Shown piece after piece: positions 49,263-62,276 of a stretch of DNA of 64,000 nucleotides. Within the stretch, counting starts at the first letter, position 1, and the number at the start of each line of letters is the position of its first letter. Source of the stretch: Morchella semilibera (lineage: Eukaryota > Ascomycota > Pezizomycetes > Pezizales > Morchellaceae); contig WBVU01000003.1 in NCBI GenBank assembly GCA_009192285.1, positions 1,209,973-1,273,972 of the forward strand. The letters are read 5' to 3'. A program made the translations under genes and the position numbers. The notes beneath the pieces were generated by a model. The model did no database searches. It saw only the letters and a program-made list of their open reading frames with translations, and was not told the origin of the DNA.

Positions 49263-51470
49263 GACTAAGGCTTATAGGAATATCAGTTCCGGCGTTAAAG
49301 TATTCATCTACTGGAAAATCCCCTCTTCGCCGCTTCACAACCCCCCCGGGCATTCCTGGCCCAGGGCTCATGAGGGCTAGGAATTCAAATCAGACTGATC
49401 AGATGTTTCGACAAGGTCAAAAAAAAAAATTGATAATAACCCCACTTAGATACTTCATCAACACCTCAATTTCCTCTCCCAGGATTCTTTCCGGAGAGCG
49501 TTCCAATAATCTACAGGCCTCTGCATCCCCACGCTCAGATGAACTACATGTACTTTACGACGGGTAGCTGCTCAGGCCTAGCGCGTCCCCCATTAGAACG
49601 CACCTCGAAACTTGTTTCGGCCTGTCTTCTGAGATCTCAATGTGCTTACTCCAGAGTAAGTACGGTATTTCATAGACTAGGGCAGATCTCTCCTTGTTCA
49701 ATCGCTAGGGCCGGAATGGAATATGGACCACACCACTTTACGCGCAGTTACCACACGCAGAGCTAACAGCGTACCTCCTACAGACAAACTGAACGAGGAT
49801 CTTTTCTTTTGACGTCAATTTCCCCTCCATCGCTTACGTTTCCCAGCTTCATTCAGCCTGGTCCGGCTGCGAGATGGACCCTTCCTACACATCTTCGCTC
49901 CTTGTGAACCTTGCACGGAGATCCATCAAGCTCTTGCGTTCCACCAACTCCCGAGGGAGAGAAAAAGAAAGCGACCAAAAAAAAAAAAAAAAAAAGGGAG
50001 CAAGCAAGAAACTTCAGGTTCATCAGCCCAGGAATAAATTTTTTAAACTTCCTCAAAAGCAATTCTTATCAAAAAAACTATCAAAAGAAAAACGAGTTGT
50101 CATACACCCACCCAGCCCCGCTTCCCCGCGTTCTATTCTATACGAAATAGGGGAGGTACCTACTGTACATACATCATGTAAAACAGGTAGAGAAACTACA
50201 TGTACATTGTACATTTACTGAGTGCAGCTACGCACCTACCATCCCTATATACGCCCCACGAATTTGCCCTAATGATTAGATTTAATCCCAAGGCTTCAGT
50301 TTACAGAATATACGACTGTATTGCACTTTACTGTTTTTAATGACTTTATGGCTCTAATAGAATCCAGTCTGGCCTTCCTGCAGTAACATTTAGAAGTGGT
50401 GTGTCTTAGACGCTGATGGCGCTCAAAATCCCCTAGCTGCTCTAGGTACTCCATGTACCAACAAAAGGTGCATGCAAGACGTTATAAGGAAGACCACTTA
50501 CCGGCCGGTAGGAGTCTCAGCACAGGATCGATCCTATTAAGAATATCGAACGGGATAGGCATTCTTGAACCTCATCGTTCGTCATGAAAGTGTAGCCACG
50601 TTACCAAGAGACAGAAGAATTAAGATGTTTCATGGGGCATGACAACTACATGTAGTACTTCCTCTTGACCAACCCAAAGTTAGAGCACCCAGTACTCTAA
50701 ACACACCGGGGCAACCAACACCCGTCTCATCTGTATAGTCAACCATCAATCCCCAGTGTACGAGCTCTCGTGACATGTTTCCCCCCGTTTCAGACCCTTA
50801 TTCAACCCATCAAGACATACCAACTACGCTCGTTAGGGATATGGTAACACCTGACCTGCGTTCTCCCCTCCCGCTCGATTGGGTACAGTGGACCCGAGTT
50901 TAACGTTCGTCTCCAGTATATCGGCCCATCCGCGAGGAATAAAGAAATACATCATGTAAATCATAAAGAAAAATTTGTTTATCCCCCACATTATCCTCCC
51001 TACGTAATGTATGTAGCAAAGTATTACCTGTTGTCTGTGCGGAACGACCGGAGGATAGTTGGTTCGCTTTTTCGCTATTAAGCCTCGACCAATTTCAAAG
51101 ATAGAGAGAGAGAAAATTTCTCCACCGCAAACAAAACCAACTCAACTCATTGGTGGCTCTGTTAGCTAAGTGGCTTTTCAAGTTTGAAGTCGTGTTTATT
51201 TTTTTTCTTTCTTTCGGTTACTACATGTATTTTCCAAGCACGCGAGAGAAGAAGGTAAACGAGTGACTGCGCGTGCGCGAGTATTGGCCAACAATTTTCT
51301 GTTGATTAATCCCTTCCAGGCATATATACATGTATGTGGGTATTGAAGTGGGTTTCGAACCGCACAAGATCTCAATCGATGGCCTCACTTGATTTTTTGT
51401 TCTTCATAGGTTGTTTTAATCGGATCTACAATTTCTTATGTAGGTTGGTGTGTAGGTATGTAAAAGCGGG

Positions 51471-51511
51471 TGTAGGGGTAAGTTCTTACTGTCCCCAGAC
51501 TTACCCCTACA
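51471..51511. repeat. 13-bp inverted repeat
   Basis: TGTAGGGGTAAGT (51471-51483) and ACTTACCCCTACA (51499-51511) are exact inverted copies with a 15-nt loop; weak extension (AGGTATGT / ATACCT) continues outside. Confidence 0.8.
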
Positions 51512-54500
51512 TACCTGGGCCTATTGACTCTAACATTCTTTTTCAACACGAGGATTACCTAGAGTACATGATCCTTCCCCCGAGCTTCCTTGTCCTGTCT
51601 TCTTTTCTCAACGCTTCGTTCTCTGAACTCTAATGCATGCATGGCGCAGCCGGCTTGTCCTTGATACACCCAACACAGAGAAAAAAAAAAGAAAAAAAAA
51701 AGGCGAAGACCGCAACGCAGCCCGCCTAAGATATAGCCAATATAGCTAGACCGTTATCGATATGATGTCCACATGATCTGCTGCTCTGACTCTCCGGAAG
51801 AAAGGACAACAACGAGAGAACTGCTCTCACCTGTTGTCGTCGTTGTCAAGACTCAAGGGGAACGTGCTCAGGAACAACTCCCCTTGCCCAGCATATACTA
51901 CATGTATGTAAAGAGTCTGACTGACAGGCTGCATTAGTAAGCGCTTCCCAACCTCGGCCAAGGCGGGAAAGGCGGGCATCCAGCGGGCATGTTTAAAACA
52001 GTATTGGTATCGTAGCATGGACCAGGTATGTAAGGCATCCATTCGCTGAATGGTTGATGTCATCTGGCCCCTCCTTCTACTCTAGAGTCGAGAAACAAAT
52101 CTCAGGGCACCCACGCGTTAACTGCGGTAGGGATGAGGGGCTAGGGTCAGGTTTGCCGACTCGGGACTCTGGGTTGACCCCCTTTCTTTCTTGCCTTTCA
52201 CATGCTGTGCGGTACATACTCTCGGAAAATTAAAGTTTACTGAGAATTAATTCCGCTTGTCGTTGGTATGTAGAATCCAGAAGTGTATGTAGGTGAGCCG
52301 ATTGGGTAATTTATAGGTTTAAATGTTTTGTCGATCTATGTATGTAGAGACGGGCTGGTACCAATTATAGGCTGGAATTCAAATGGTCACACAAGATAAT
52401 CACTAGAATACTTGTATGTAACTACAAGTACATGTATAGAAACAATCATACATGTACATGTAGTCTATAGAGGGAAATGATCGTAAATGTAAGTTTTCTT
52501 TTTAGTTCCCCCATACCCTTGATACAATCTTTTTTGGTGTCACGGCTGAAATTGGACCGAGGTGGAACGATCGATTCCGGATGTTCCGTGATTATGACGC
52601 CCCGGGTATTTTGACTAGGATTCTTCTTACTTGGTGCTACCGTTTAACTCTTCTGTATTGAGCCCGGGTCGTACGGCTTTGTATTTTCCGAAGACTGCGG
52701 CCTTAGATTTCTCGGCAATCGTTGGCGGCGACGGGACGGAGAACTTACCAAGTAAACAACACATGAGAGTTGTTGTTTATCATATATACATGTATGCACC
52801 TCTTAAAGCTTCATAGAGGTGTGACATGTTGGATTTTATGCGGTGTGTAGTTGGTAGTTAGACATAACACTACTCGGAAGTGTTCTCACTATTTTCAATC
52901 AGCTTAAACTTACATATGCAAACATACATACTCTCTTTAACCCCGATTCACACGTACGTAGATCAGTTTTCTGTCCCAGTCTACCTCAAATCTGCTATTA
53001 CGAACAGGTTTTGGTGATCCAAATTTTCAATTTCACATAGAAAATGATCTGCTGTACCGAATCATCTGCTGCATCGAACGAAAAAATTTGGAATATGCAG
53101 GTTCGTTATAGCGGAGGGAGACTACTCTAATTCTACATCATCATTCTTATAAGAAGAATCAGCACATGCACAGCATAATACTATGTAGACTTTTATCAAC
53201 GCATAAACGTTCATTGAGAAACAGCTTTTTAGGGCTTTGAAAGTGGCTAATTATATTGGATCGTGCTTTCCTGCGTCCGTGCGTCCCCAGTCAAGTCGCT
53301 GGGTCTTGGTGTCCTGGTCTTGATGTCCGGTCTACATGTAGGTACATACGTACTCTACATACATACATGTACCCAGTGTATAAAGTACTTACAGCATCAC
53401 CTCTGCTAGGTGGGCCCTTACATCTCTACTCTAGACTCCAGGTTATGGCAAGGGATTCATGCGTCGTAGGTAGTAAAAATAACCAACTAATTTGCGGTAC
53501 AAACTGCCGGCTATCCCCCCATGGCCAGGGGACGGACGACGATGGAATATATGATCTGCAGCCGAAAAATTCTATGAAGGTATATTTCAAAGAGGGGTTG
53601 ATCTCAAATGTTGTTATTTTATATGTAGGTCAAATGCTGTCAATCTTTCAGGTGATTATGCTCACGATTCATCTCTGATTTTACGATCTTCCGCGTTGGT
53701 GTTGAAGATATGAACCTAGAGCTCAAGCGTATGATGACGTGAATTACTTATCGTAATAAGTATGTATAAAACGAATTTATGCTATGCATCAACTAGAAAC
53801 AACTCAGATTCCACCGTGTTCACCTTTCACTCTCTCGGCTTCATGCCGGGAAAACACAAGCGTGAGAAATGTCCAAAGTTAGGTTTTTGTTGTTTCTCTA
53901 ACTGATGAGGACAGGCGCAAACGTGGCCATAACATTCTATCACAAGCAAAGGGATCTTAGACCGCAGTATTAGTACCTACATACATGTAGGTACCTCTGA
54001 AACAATACCCACTTAACACTGCGTTGATGGGATTCCTATAGCGCTTGATAACGGCGTTATCATATTGCACCCACTTTGGGGCCATTGCATGCTATCCGAT
54101 CTCGATCTGTTGCCGACTGCACATCCTCGATTATCAGGTTGAGCGATAACGCTCGTGTCGGTAGGTAGAGAAGTATACTCTCTGGAGCCTCCATCTATTC
54201 CGGGATCATTCGGAAATAAACAAACGAGGCCGGACCTTTGCGGAGAGTCAGGCTGTTTGAAACCCTTCGAATAATAGTCTCCGAAGCATGGCCATGGTTG
54301 TCTGTCGCGTCGCGAAATGATTAGTGCAGTTCCAGCACGCATTTACAGTCATCGTGATACAATATCGGGATCGATTTTATTCACCTCCACTGGGTGATAA
54401 TTTAGGGCTCGATCCTTTCAGTCGTAGACGGATATCACATCCATTTGAGGAGCCGTCTCGCACAGTTCTCCACAGTTTCTGTAGCCAGCTCCACCCTGTA

Positions 54501-57095
54501 GACGACAGGTGTCTCCGGCTAAAAGCACACCCTATGGAAGAACCTCTTAGGTGACGTTTCGGAAAAAGCCTTTACGCACGTCTAAGCGAATTTGCGGGAG
54601 GGTTAGCGGTGAGGAACGGTGCTTTTTCTTTATTTTTGATGATTTTAACGGTAGTATAGAAATGCTTGATTGGCGTGTATCATAGGGTTTCTTTTTCAAA
54701 CCCCGATCTCGATCTGCCCATGACAGGACTGGACCTCTTCAGTAACTTCATACCAATATCAGGTTACCCTGCCTGGCGCTTCTGGTGCTGCACGTTACAA
54801 TACTTGAGCAGAGAACAGATTTTCTATGGAGCTGGAGAGATACTTTAACTCAGTACCGGACACGAGTTGTGGGCACAGGGCGGTTTAAAAAGACGAGTGA
54901 TGCTCTATGACCACAGTGAACGTTCGAGCATTGTCATATCTATGCACGAGTAATCAAGCTCGGTGAGATGGGAATCTCAATTCAGCTTATGATCCACATT
55001 AAAAAGGAAATTAAAGTATAAGATGAGGAAGTAATGCGTCTTTATCTTGCAGATTAAGAAATCTCGCCGGAACCACTATTATTAACATGTCCCTTGCGTC
55101 AAGTACGTATGTATGTGGGCAGCTTCATGATTCAAGGGTCTACGTATCTATGGTGGTCTTTCCCAAGCCGCATCACTAGCGCCTATACAATGAACCAATT
55201 ATTATATTAGCTTTTGTCTTATCCTATGGGCTTTCCTGGGTCTGGGGATCCCGAAGGTTAGGATGTCAATTACTAGTTCCCGGTTGGTAAGCCTCTAAGA
55301 GCCACTAGATTATAATCACATGTGGTTTAAGAGAAATATGATTTTTGGAATATACTGTTATAAATAAGATCTTTAAGAGGAAATAAAGGCTTCCGATTTT
55401 TACTCTAAGCCTCGTAATAATTGGACCACCCTACCAAACAAGTATTTACTTACATAATATAGGAGTTCCTATTACGCAAAGTCACTAATGTGACTCTGGG
55501 AACTGTGCGTAGTCAGGGCCTTGTGACTGTTCAGTCATCCACACGACTAAACGGGAATGCTTTACGTTTTAGCTACGCGTTCCCAGATGGTTAGTAACCA
55601 GCCTGCCGGTACCCCATTGTTTACTTGAGTCTTAGTCATGAGACATCACTCGGATGGCCTTTACTGCTGGAAGTTAGTTCTCTGAAAGTAACCTTTGGGG
55701 TGCGCATTGAGACCTCATTAATTCTGCGTGGGTCTTGTTCACAGAACCTAAAGCTGATATTGAAAGTTTATAAGATGCGAGTGATAGTACATGACCACCG
55801 TAGCTTTACACTCAACAGTAATTGATTGATTGATACTTCACTCAACAGTAATTATGCAGTGTGAGGTTACAGAAATTCCTGGCTATCGCTAGCTCAAGCC
55901 ATTTCTATCCATTACAAGAGGGCTCGTATTCCTTTGCGAGCGGTAAGTTTGAGTTTACGTAAGTTTAAACCTACGCCTTGTTATTATATCAAAAGTCATA
56001 AAAGTAGCTAGCCCCCGGCAAGCAATACCGCAGGAAAGACTGATTCGATATGAATGCCACCATGTCAGAGAAGAGGCGTAGCTATTATATGTGTTCAATC
56101 ACCACGAGACTACAAATGTTGGTAGGAGCACAGAGCACAAAGCTTGGGTGTCCACTTGGGTTGTCACCCTCTGAAGTCAATATATCTGTATATGCAATAA
56201 GTGGTGGAACGAACGGGACCCTTTATGTACCCTCTAGAAGGGCTATAGCCTTGCAGATTTAGTGCTACCTTTCAGCACACATGGGATGGAGATGACGCCC
56301 ACGAACCGGTATTTGTCGGCTACCCAAGTTACTACATGTAGGTACATGTATGTATGCTAACAGTCTCGGATATAGGCTCCACACCCACTCACAACGCATG
56401 TATCGATATTGCGTGTGGGCTGCCGTTGAAGGTACATACATGTATGTAGATGGAGTCACATAAGCCTACTCGCTAATTTCTGCAACACTGCAATCCGGTA
56501 GGTACGTCGGCATTCATGATCAGCATAGAGTAAGTACTTATATGGCCTTGAGCGGAAGTGGTTACTAGTGCGTGCCGAACACAGCTGGTCATTAGGGGAG
56601 AAATTAAGCGTCATGTTTTGGGATATATATAATCCAATCAAGGTGTTGTTATATGCATTGCAATTGAGTTGGCAGAGTATACATATACATGTACTTACGT
56701 AGGTACAAGCTAGTGAGTATAAGAAGCAGCTCGATTAATTAAGTACTATGCACTATCAATTCATCAGCGTGCCGGTACGGTACATATGCCCCATCGAGGA
56801 CAGGCAGCAGATACTTTAATAAGTGGTGAAAGAGTTACAAGAAAGAGTACATACATGTATGTACATTTGGTGATATTGGCAATGGCTAATCCGATATCCC
56901 CCGAGCGAGAAAGAAGCAGGCGAATCATTGGCTAGCTGGACCTGGAAATTTGCCAAGACACTATTACAACAGTCCCAAAACCACGGTTTGCTTCTCCCCG
57001 CTATCATAATCAATTTATATGTGGGGTAACTACAGTAAAGCAATAAAACCTGTTTCGATCACGCCTGCTCTTCTGGCTACTACAACTACCCAACA

Positions 57096-58102
57096 ATGCT
57101 CACCAACAAGATCGTTGAGCTTAAAAACAGCGATAGTGAGACAGAGGACGTCGATATCTTCGAGCAGTCCATCTTCACGATTTTCGCCGATGCTCGTAAC
57201 CAACATGGCGAGCCCGGCCACTATGTCCTCTACAAGTCGGATGTATATGGCGACATAAAACTGCGACTATCGGATCCGGACAAGGACCATAGTGGGCTTT
57301 TTTCCCACTTCCTTTGGAATGCACGTAATATAGCTCCCCCTCCTGTCCGCCGGTTATCATCTTATGATGCGGCTTGAGGATTTCGGGGGAACTAATGAAG
57401 GTCAACATGCGGTAGGTTTGTTTGGGATATAGGCGGGTGTTCAAGCTGCTGAGATGATCACGGAAGGTGAATTTGATGTAAAGGACCAAACGGTAGTTGA
57501 GATGGGGGCCGGCGCGGGGCTACCAAGTATTGTATCGGCTCTTGCGGGCGCTAAAAAGGTATAATGGCTTGTCCGGGTTGATCATTTTGTTTATTGGGCG
57601 GAACCTTTAGCTAAAGACTTGTCAACATGCAGACGGTAATATCGGATTATCCCGCAAAGGAGATCATCAGCAACATCCAGCAGAACATTGATTCCAATAT
57701 CACCACTGAATCTGACCGCGAGCGGGTGTCCGTCGCCGGTCATATATGGGGTGATCTCACAGACGATCTGTGCACGGGGAGCCCGGGGGGTTCACCAGAG
57801 TCATCGCGGCCGACTGCTTCTGGATGGGCTGGGAGCACGATAATTTAAGTAAGTCGATCACGCATCTGTTGGCTAAAGACGGCGGTCTTTGCCTCGCGAT
57901 TGCCGGGTACCACACTGGGAGGGCGAAGGTTGCAAACTTCTTTGACTCTGCGGAAAAGGCCGGCCTCGAGTTGGTGGGCCCTATCCGGGAGAGGAATACG
58001 GAGGGGGTTGAAAGACCGTGGGTTAGGGATAGAGGGAATGAGGACCCGTGTGAGAGGAAGCAATGGTTGGCCATTGGCGTTTTTAGGCATAAAAGTTCAT
58101 GA
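57096..58102 (+). CDS. Nicotinamide N-methyltransferase-like protein, frame disturbed
   Basis: A class I SAM methyltransferase of the fungal NNMT-like/Methyltransf_16 family. Visible blocks in order are DIFEQSIFTIFADARNQHGE, YKSDVYGDIKLRLSDP, LFSHFLWNA, VVEMGAGAGLPSIVSALAGA (SAM motif I), VISDYP, VAGHIWG, FTRVIAADCFWMGWEHDNL and CERKQWLAIGVF, which covers the full domain to a stop at 58102. Start ATG 57096 lies in CAACAATGC. Intron 2 (57559..57632) is normal. Two places are odd. At the exon 1/2 junction the best-fitting protein (LWN|AGVQAAEMI) needs a GC...AG intron 57321..57432, while the canonical GTAATA donor at 57325 keeps frame only with a later acceptor (57445). Within exon 3, near the G-run at 57783-57790, the conserved sequence passes from one frame to another without a possible intron. 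Either a one-base error in the run or a recently decaying gene would explain it. Substrate unknown. Confidence 0.75.
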
Positions 58103-58220
58103 ATTCATGCAGTTTTATAGATTTTACTTTATGCTGCGCTAACTAGAGATAGATACCATAATTGCTACTAAGTATATATATACTTGAAATTGTAGGGTTC
58201 TTGTTTTATTCTATTTTGAT

Positions 58221-59177
58221 CTATTTCCTACGAAAACAGATTGAGGATATGGCCTGCCCAGTCTTTCCCCCAAACGAGAAGGAAGGGTAGGATATCTTGC
58301 CGTAGTACTCCAAACCTAGAATAATTATTAGCCACCCTCCAAAAGTATCTGCTAACCAGCTAACGATATATATATATATATATATACTAACCTGTATTGA
58401 CCAATAACTTGGCCTTCAGCTCCTCCTCGGTCCAGTTACAACTTGTGACAATCAACCACCCATCCTTAGCCATAACCCCAACCACCTTATCCGCATACCC
58501 TTCATACAGCCTCCTCCCCGTGCCATCCTCTAGGGGCTCATCACTCAAAGAAATGGCATCAAACGTCCCCTTATCCAAGACGACCTTGAAGCCACCCTCC
58601 GGGACCCACTCCGCCGCCGCCAGATCGTCCTTGATACAGTCCGCGACCTCAAACCTCACCCTCTCCGCAACTCCACGCTCCTCGGCAATCTTCTTAGCTA
58701 GAGCCACCGCCTTCGGCGAGTAGTCAATGCCCACTATGGCGCCGCCCTCATACTCGTCCGCCTCAATTAGCTCGAAGAGCAGGTGGCCGTTTCCCGTGCC
58801 GACATCGAGGAAGGAGGCGTCAGAGGGCAAGTTCTGGTTGGAGAGGTAAGAGAGAATTCGGTTTTCAGCGTCCGACTCGCTGAACCAGATCTGGCCTTCG
58901 TCGGTGGGGTTACTGTTGAAGTTGAGAGTTTCGGTCTCGTAGGCTTGCTCCCAGCTGTGGTTCTTGCCAGGAGTGTTAGTATAGGATGTGTGGATGTAGG
59001 TGTATACTTTGTTGTAGATTGGCCATGAGTATCCCTCTATATCTCTAGTCATGCAATGGCTACTACTGCTGCTGCTGCTTGGGGGGGGGGGGGGGTAGTA
59101 GGGGGGACTCACTATTCCTTGGTCCCCAGCTTGCTGGGGTTTAGGTGCTCGGCGGTGGGCTCTGTCGTTGAAGTCAT
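58221..59177 (-). CDS. EFM4: EFM4-type eEF1A lysine N-methyltransferase
   Basis: Exons 59177..59113, 58954..58392 and 58315..58221 give 240 residues. Start MTSTTEPTAEHLNPSKLG leads into GTKEYWEQAYETE, formed across intron 1 (158 nt, branch ACTAAC). Then follow GQIWFSESDAENRI, the SAM-binding FLDVGTGNGHL, VGIDYSPKAV, VLDKGTFDAISLS, LIVTSCNWTEEEL and the C-terminal YYGKISYPSFSFGGKTGQ encoded by exon 3. This order matches yeast Efm4 and human EEF1AKMT2/METTL10, which methylate a lysine of translation elongation factor eEF1A in the cytosol. The length is close to the family norm. A longer uninterrupted reading frame into intron 1 (start 59112) is an artefact of intron read-through. The donor of intron 2 (GTTAGT) sits directly beside a (TA)n tract at 58366-58386. 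The gene converges on the NNMT-like gene, 118 bp between stop codons. Confidence 0.95.
58366..58386. repeat. (TA)n microsatellite in EFM4 intron 2
   Basis: About ten TA units occupy the intron immediately next to its 5' splice site. Confidence 0.85.
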
Positions 59178-59815
59178 TATTGGAGGGCTTTTATGAGTAT
59201 ATGGACAAGTATATTGCCCCGGTTACTTTTTTGTGATATTGGAAAAGCGATATGATATACAGGCGGGGTAGTGCGCATGTGTAGTGGGGTATTTAATGAG
59301 GCTCTGCCACCCTGCCAAGAGTGCAGAAGTCTTGTCATTAATCGTGATTGAGGTTATGCTTTCAGTGAGATTCATACTGTAAGGTAATACTCGTAATGCT
59401 AACTTTTGGTTAAAAACCCAGCAATTTGATATGGGTGGGTAAGACACCTCCACCGAGTAATACGTTATGAGTCTAAAACTAGAGCTTTAAGCAATATGGA
59501 AAAGTGGAGATGTAATTACAGAGGAAAAATTTGTTTATATTTATCTTTACCACTCACAATTATTTTCTGCAACTAGCATATCTAGAGTTAGTACCTGTAG
59601 CAAAACAGATTTACGAAACTCATATTCAGCCACGACTAAGAAACCTGGTATTTCCACCCACCCCTCCTAATTGTTTCGGAGCAATCAATAGATACCTTTT
59701 CTCGAGCACTAATGCTTGAGTCCAACAAGATTTTTCAACACACAAAGGATACCCAGCGATCTATCAAAAACAAAAAGACCTCGAATTTATTTGCTCAGTT
59801 CCACTCTGAGGCTGT
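59178..59815. other. Intergenic region upstream of EFM4, downstream of TPD3
   Basis: Both neighbours are on the minus strand. This interval holds the EFM4 promoter and leader on the left and the TPD3 3' UTR on the right. AT-rich, with no gene seen. Confidence 0.5.
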
Positions 59816-62276
59816 CTACGGAGAAGTTTGCATCAATTCCCCGAGATTGGTCAATGCCTGGTTCGCAAAAAATCGAACATCTACATCTTCGTCTGCCTGC
59901 AATTTCTCTAGGCTTGGAGTAATCTGCTTTTGTATCAACTCCAAACCTGCAGGGCATGGGCCGTTATTCGCATCCTCCGGCCGCAGGCTCGCCAAAGTCC
60001 CTTCAGCGGGAAGCTGTCGGAGAACATTGATAAGAACGCCATAAGATTTAGCAACATTGAAACGAATGTTGGGAATTGGATCATCGATAAGTTGGTTGAT
60101 CATAGGTAGGATATATTCCTGGATGACCGCGATATTGACAGCGGGTGCTAGTGTCTAGAATTTCCGTCAATATAAACTATCTAGGGGTGACATGGGATGT
60201 GTACTTACCGTGATCGCGGCACAGGTTGTCATGCGGTACAAATAATTAGTTTGATTACCCATAGCCATAACTTTGGGAATAATAGTCTGTCTAGCCCATT
60301 CGACGCCAAAAACCTCTGTCAACTTTTTCAGGTTTTGGGTTGCAGCCTCACGGATTGAAAACACGGTATCTCCCAGCCAGCTCATACATAAGTTTCCGAG
60401 TTTTTCATCGAAAAATTCAACGCCTAGCTGTTTGGCGAGGAGGGGAATGTATTCGATGATCGCCAATCTTACTCGCCACTGTTTATCTTCGGCCAATTGG
60501 ACGATAGCTGGTAGGAGGGATTGAGAAAGGAGCTCAATACCGATAACTATTGAAAGATATTAGCATCAAAGATAAACAGGGGAATAAAGTAAAATTTTAC
60601 CATCATTGACAAGCTCCAATTTCGAGATAATGTGTAGACGCACGTCAGGGAATTCATCCTTGAGCATCTGCAGGAACATTGGCAGAAGGTGTGCAATTGT
60701 TCTAAAGTGAAAATCATACTTAATACGGCACTTTCAAAGCTCGAAAGAAACAAGGAGATTCACTCACTCTTCTTTTCCAAGAATGGGGGCAAGTCCACTG
60801 ATTTGTGTGCCAAGAGAGGCCCTGACATGCTGGGAAGCGTCGCTGACTAGGTCTTCAACAGCTCCCATAATCTCGTCCAGGAGAGTCTGGCGGTCAAGTA
60901 ATCCACAAAATCCTGAAATTTACTTGATATTAGTGTCTGCCACTTTGACTGAGGGACAGGGTAAAATGGTTACCTGGGATTTGCCCGGCAACAGCAGTTC
61001 GGACTTCCGCCTCCGTATCCTTCAAAAGCTTTACGAAGGCAGGAACGAGATCGCGCCTAACAACATCATCTCCTACAGCTTTTGCAAGCTAACAAAACCA
61101 ATTTGTCAGCCAATCTGACATTTTTCTTGTGGCGGAGCCAAGGTTTACCTTCTCGAATCTGTCCGCAACCATGTATCTAACTCTCCAACTCTTGTCTCCA
61201 AACAAGCTCCTGAGAATAGCCAAGAGGACTGAGTGGCTTTGTTGCTGGTCCTTGGGCACAACCTCCGCAATACTAATCAAAACCTCCACCGTCAATAACC
61301 TGACACTGTCCTGGTCATCCTGGGCCAAGTGTTGGAACAGAGGGATCATCTCGGTAGCCACCAACTCAGAGGGCATAGCCTTAACGAATTTTGCCAAGTT
61401 TGTCGCTGCCTGTCTTCGTACCATAGGGGTATCATCGTGTACAAGCTGGGAAAATTGCGACCTAAGAGAATCCTGGGAACGAGTTGCTGCTTTTGAGTAT
61501 GGGACTGTGTAGAGACCCGTCGCCGAGATCTTTGAGGTAAACCAGTCGGCCTTGGAGAGACGGATGACGAGGGGAATAAAATATTCTTCGATTTGAGCCT
61601 GAGACAAGTCATCGCATATTTTGTTGAGTGATTCGACCGCCTACGACGCTTGTCAGGGCTAGAACACCAGATGCGACTTGGTTGATATGCCAAGAAAGTT
61701 AACAGAACTTGAAGCTTCATAAACCTACCTTTTCACGCACAAGTGGCTCTTCAATAGCTGCAAGGTTCTCCAGGGGTGAGAGGAGCACGTGACCGTGTTC
61801 AGGACCCCCAACATATTCCACAAAATTTCCAAGCTCCTCACTAAGAGCGGTCAATACCTCATCTTCATCTTCTACAGATTCTGTTGCCCATGAAAATACG
61901 CCAGTCAGCACTACTCGGATGGATGAAAATATATGATGCTTGGTTTATTTATTTGATCTTTTTTTCTTTTTCTTTTTCATTTTTTCTTTTTCTTGTCCTT
62001 TCATCATTATTTTTTGACATGAACTATGCGTACCGTCTAGAAATGGAATGAGTTCGTCCCGAGTTCGTTCTGCGCCCAGCGCGAGAGCGATGGTCGATAG
62101 ACGCTTGATAGCGTTCAAGCGGAGAAGAACATCGTCATGCTACGGCCTCCATTAGTAACTTATGCTCCACAATCAACAACAATGCCCGCCGAGCACCGCA
62201 AGGTTAGTCCAACCTTGAGTTCATCTATCAGGACAGCTATTGGGTAAAGCTCATCGGTGGCAGGCTGGAGATCCAT
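59816..62276 (-). CDS. TPD3: PP2A scaffold (A/PR65) regulatory subunit, HEAT repeats
   Basis: Nine exons: 62276..62214, 62139..62034, 61880..61729, 61640..61149, 61088..60974, 60912..60768, 60701..60601, 60546..60209 and 60154..59816. They sum to 1851 nt and encode 616 residues, the usual length for fungal PP2A A subunits. The protein starts [20 protein letters not shown] and shows the diagnostic first repeat [20 protein letters not shown], then [84 protein letters not shown] and [17 protein letters not shown]. These HEAT repeats form the horseshoe that holds the catalytic C and variable B subunits of protein phosphatase 2A. All introns are 54-153 nt with matching phases, several with ACTAAT-type branch sites. 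It is transcribed divergently from the PheRS gene to the right. No defect seen. Confidence 0.96.

Larger units (their letters stand above)
46915..57095. other. 10.2-kb gene-poor spacer with repeats
   Basis: The left part is the 5' region of the PAS kinase gene, with long G-rich and purine-rich tracts. No protein-coding gene is convincing to me; frames such as 53256-53678, 54324-54554 and 49874-50221 lack motifs. Repeats listed separately include a purine tract, a CTG run at about 47900-47925, a pentanucleotide array, four foldbacks and more than twenty TACATGTA-type palindromes. Runs of A at 49980-49996 and 51682-51702 are plain low complexity. Confidence 0.5.

Noticed and set aside
51340-51385. 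TTCGAA in a tRNA-like T-loop context
   Set aside because: Flanking bases do not pair as a T stem and no acceptor or anticodon arm could be found.
53256-53678. 140-codon frame in the 47-57 kb spacer
   Set aside because: No motif, contains palindrome-derived YMY stretches, and no splice-compatible neighbours.
30105-57095. Search for retroelement or DNA-transposon coding regions in the large spacers
   Set aside because: I saw no reverse transcriptase, integrase, transposase or gag-like motif and no long terminal repeats; only short foldbacks were supported.
58955-59112. N-terminal extension of EFM4 starting at 59112
   Set aside because: It is intron 1 read through; splicing to ATG 59177 restores the conserved GTKEYWEQAY sequence.
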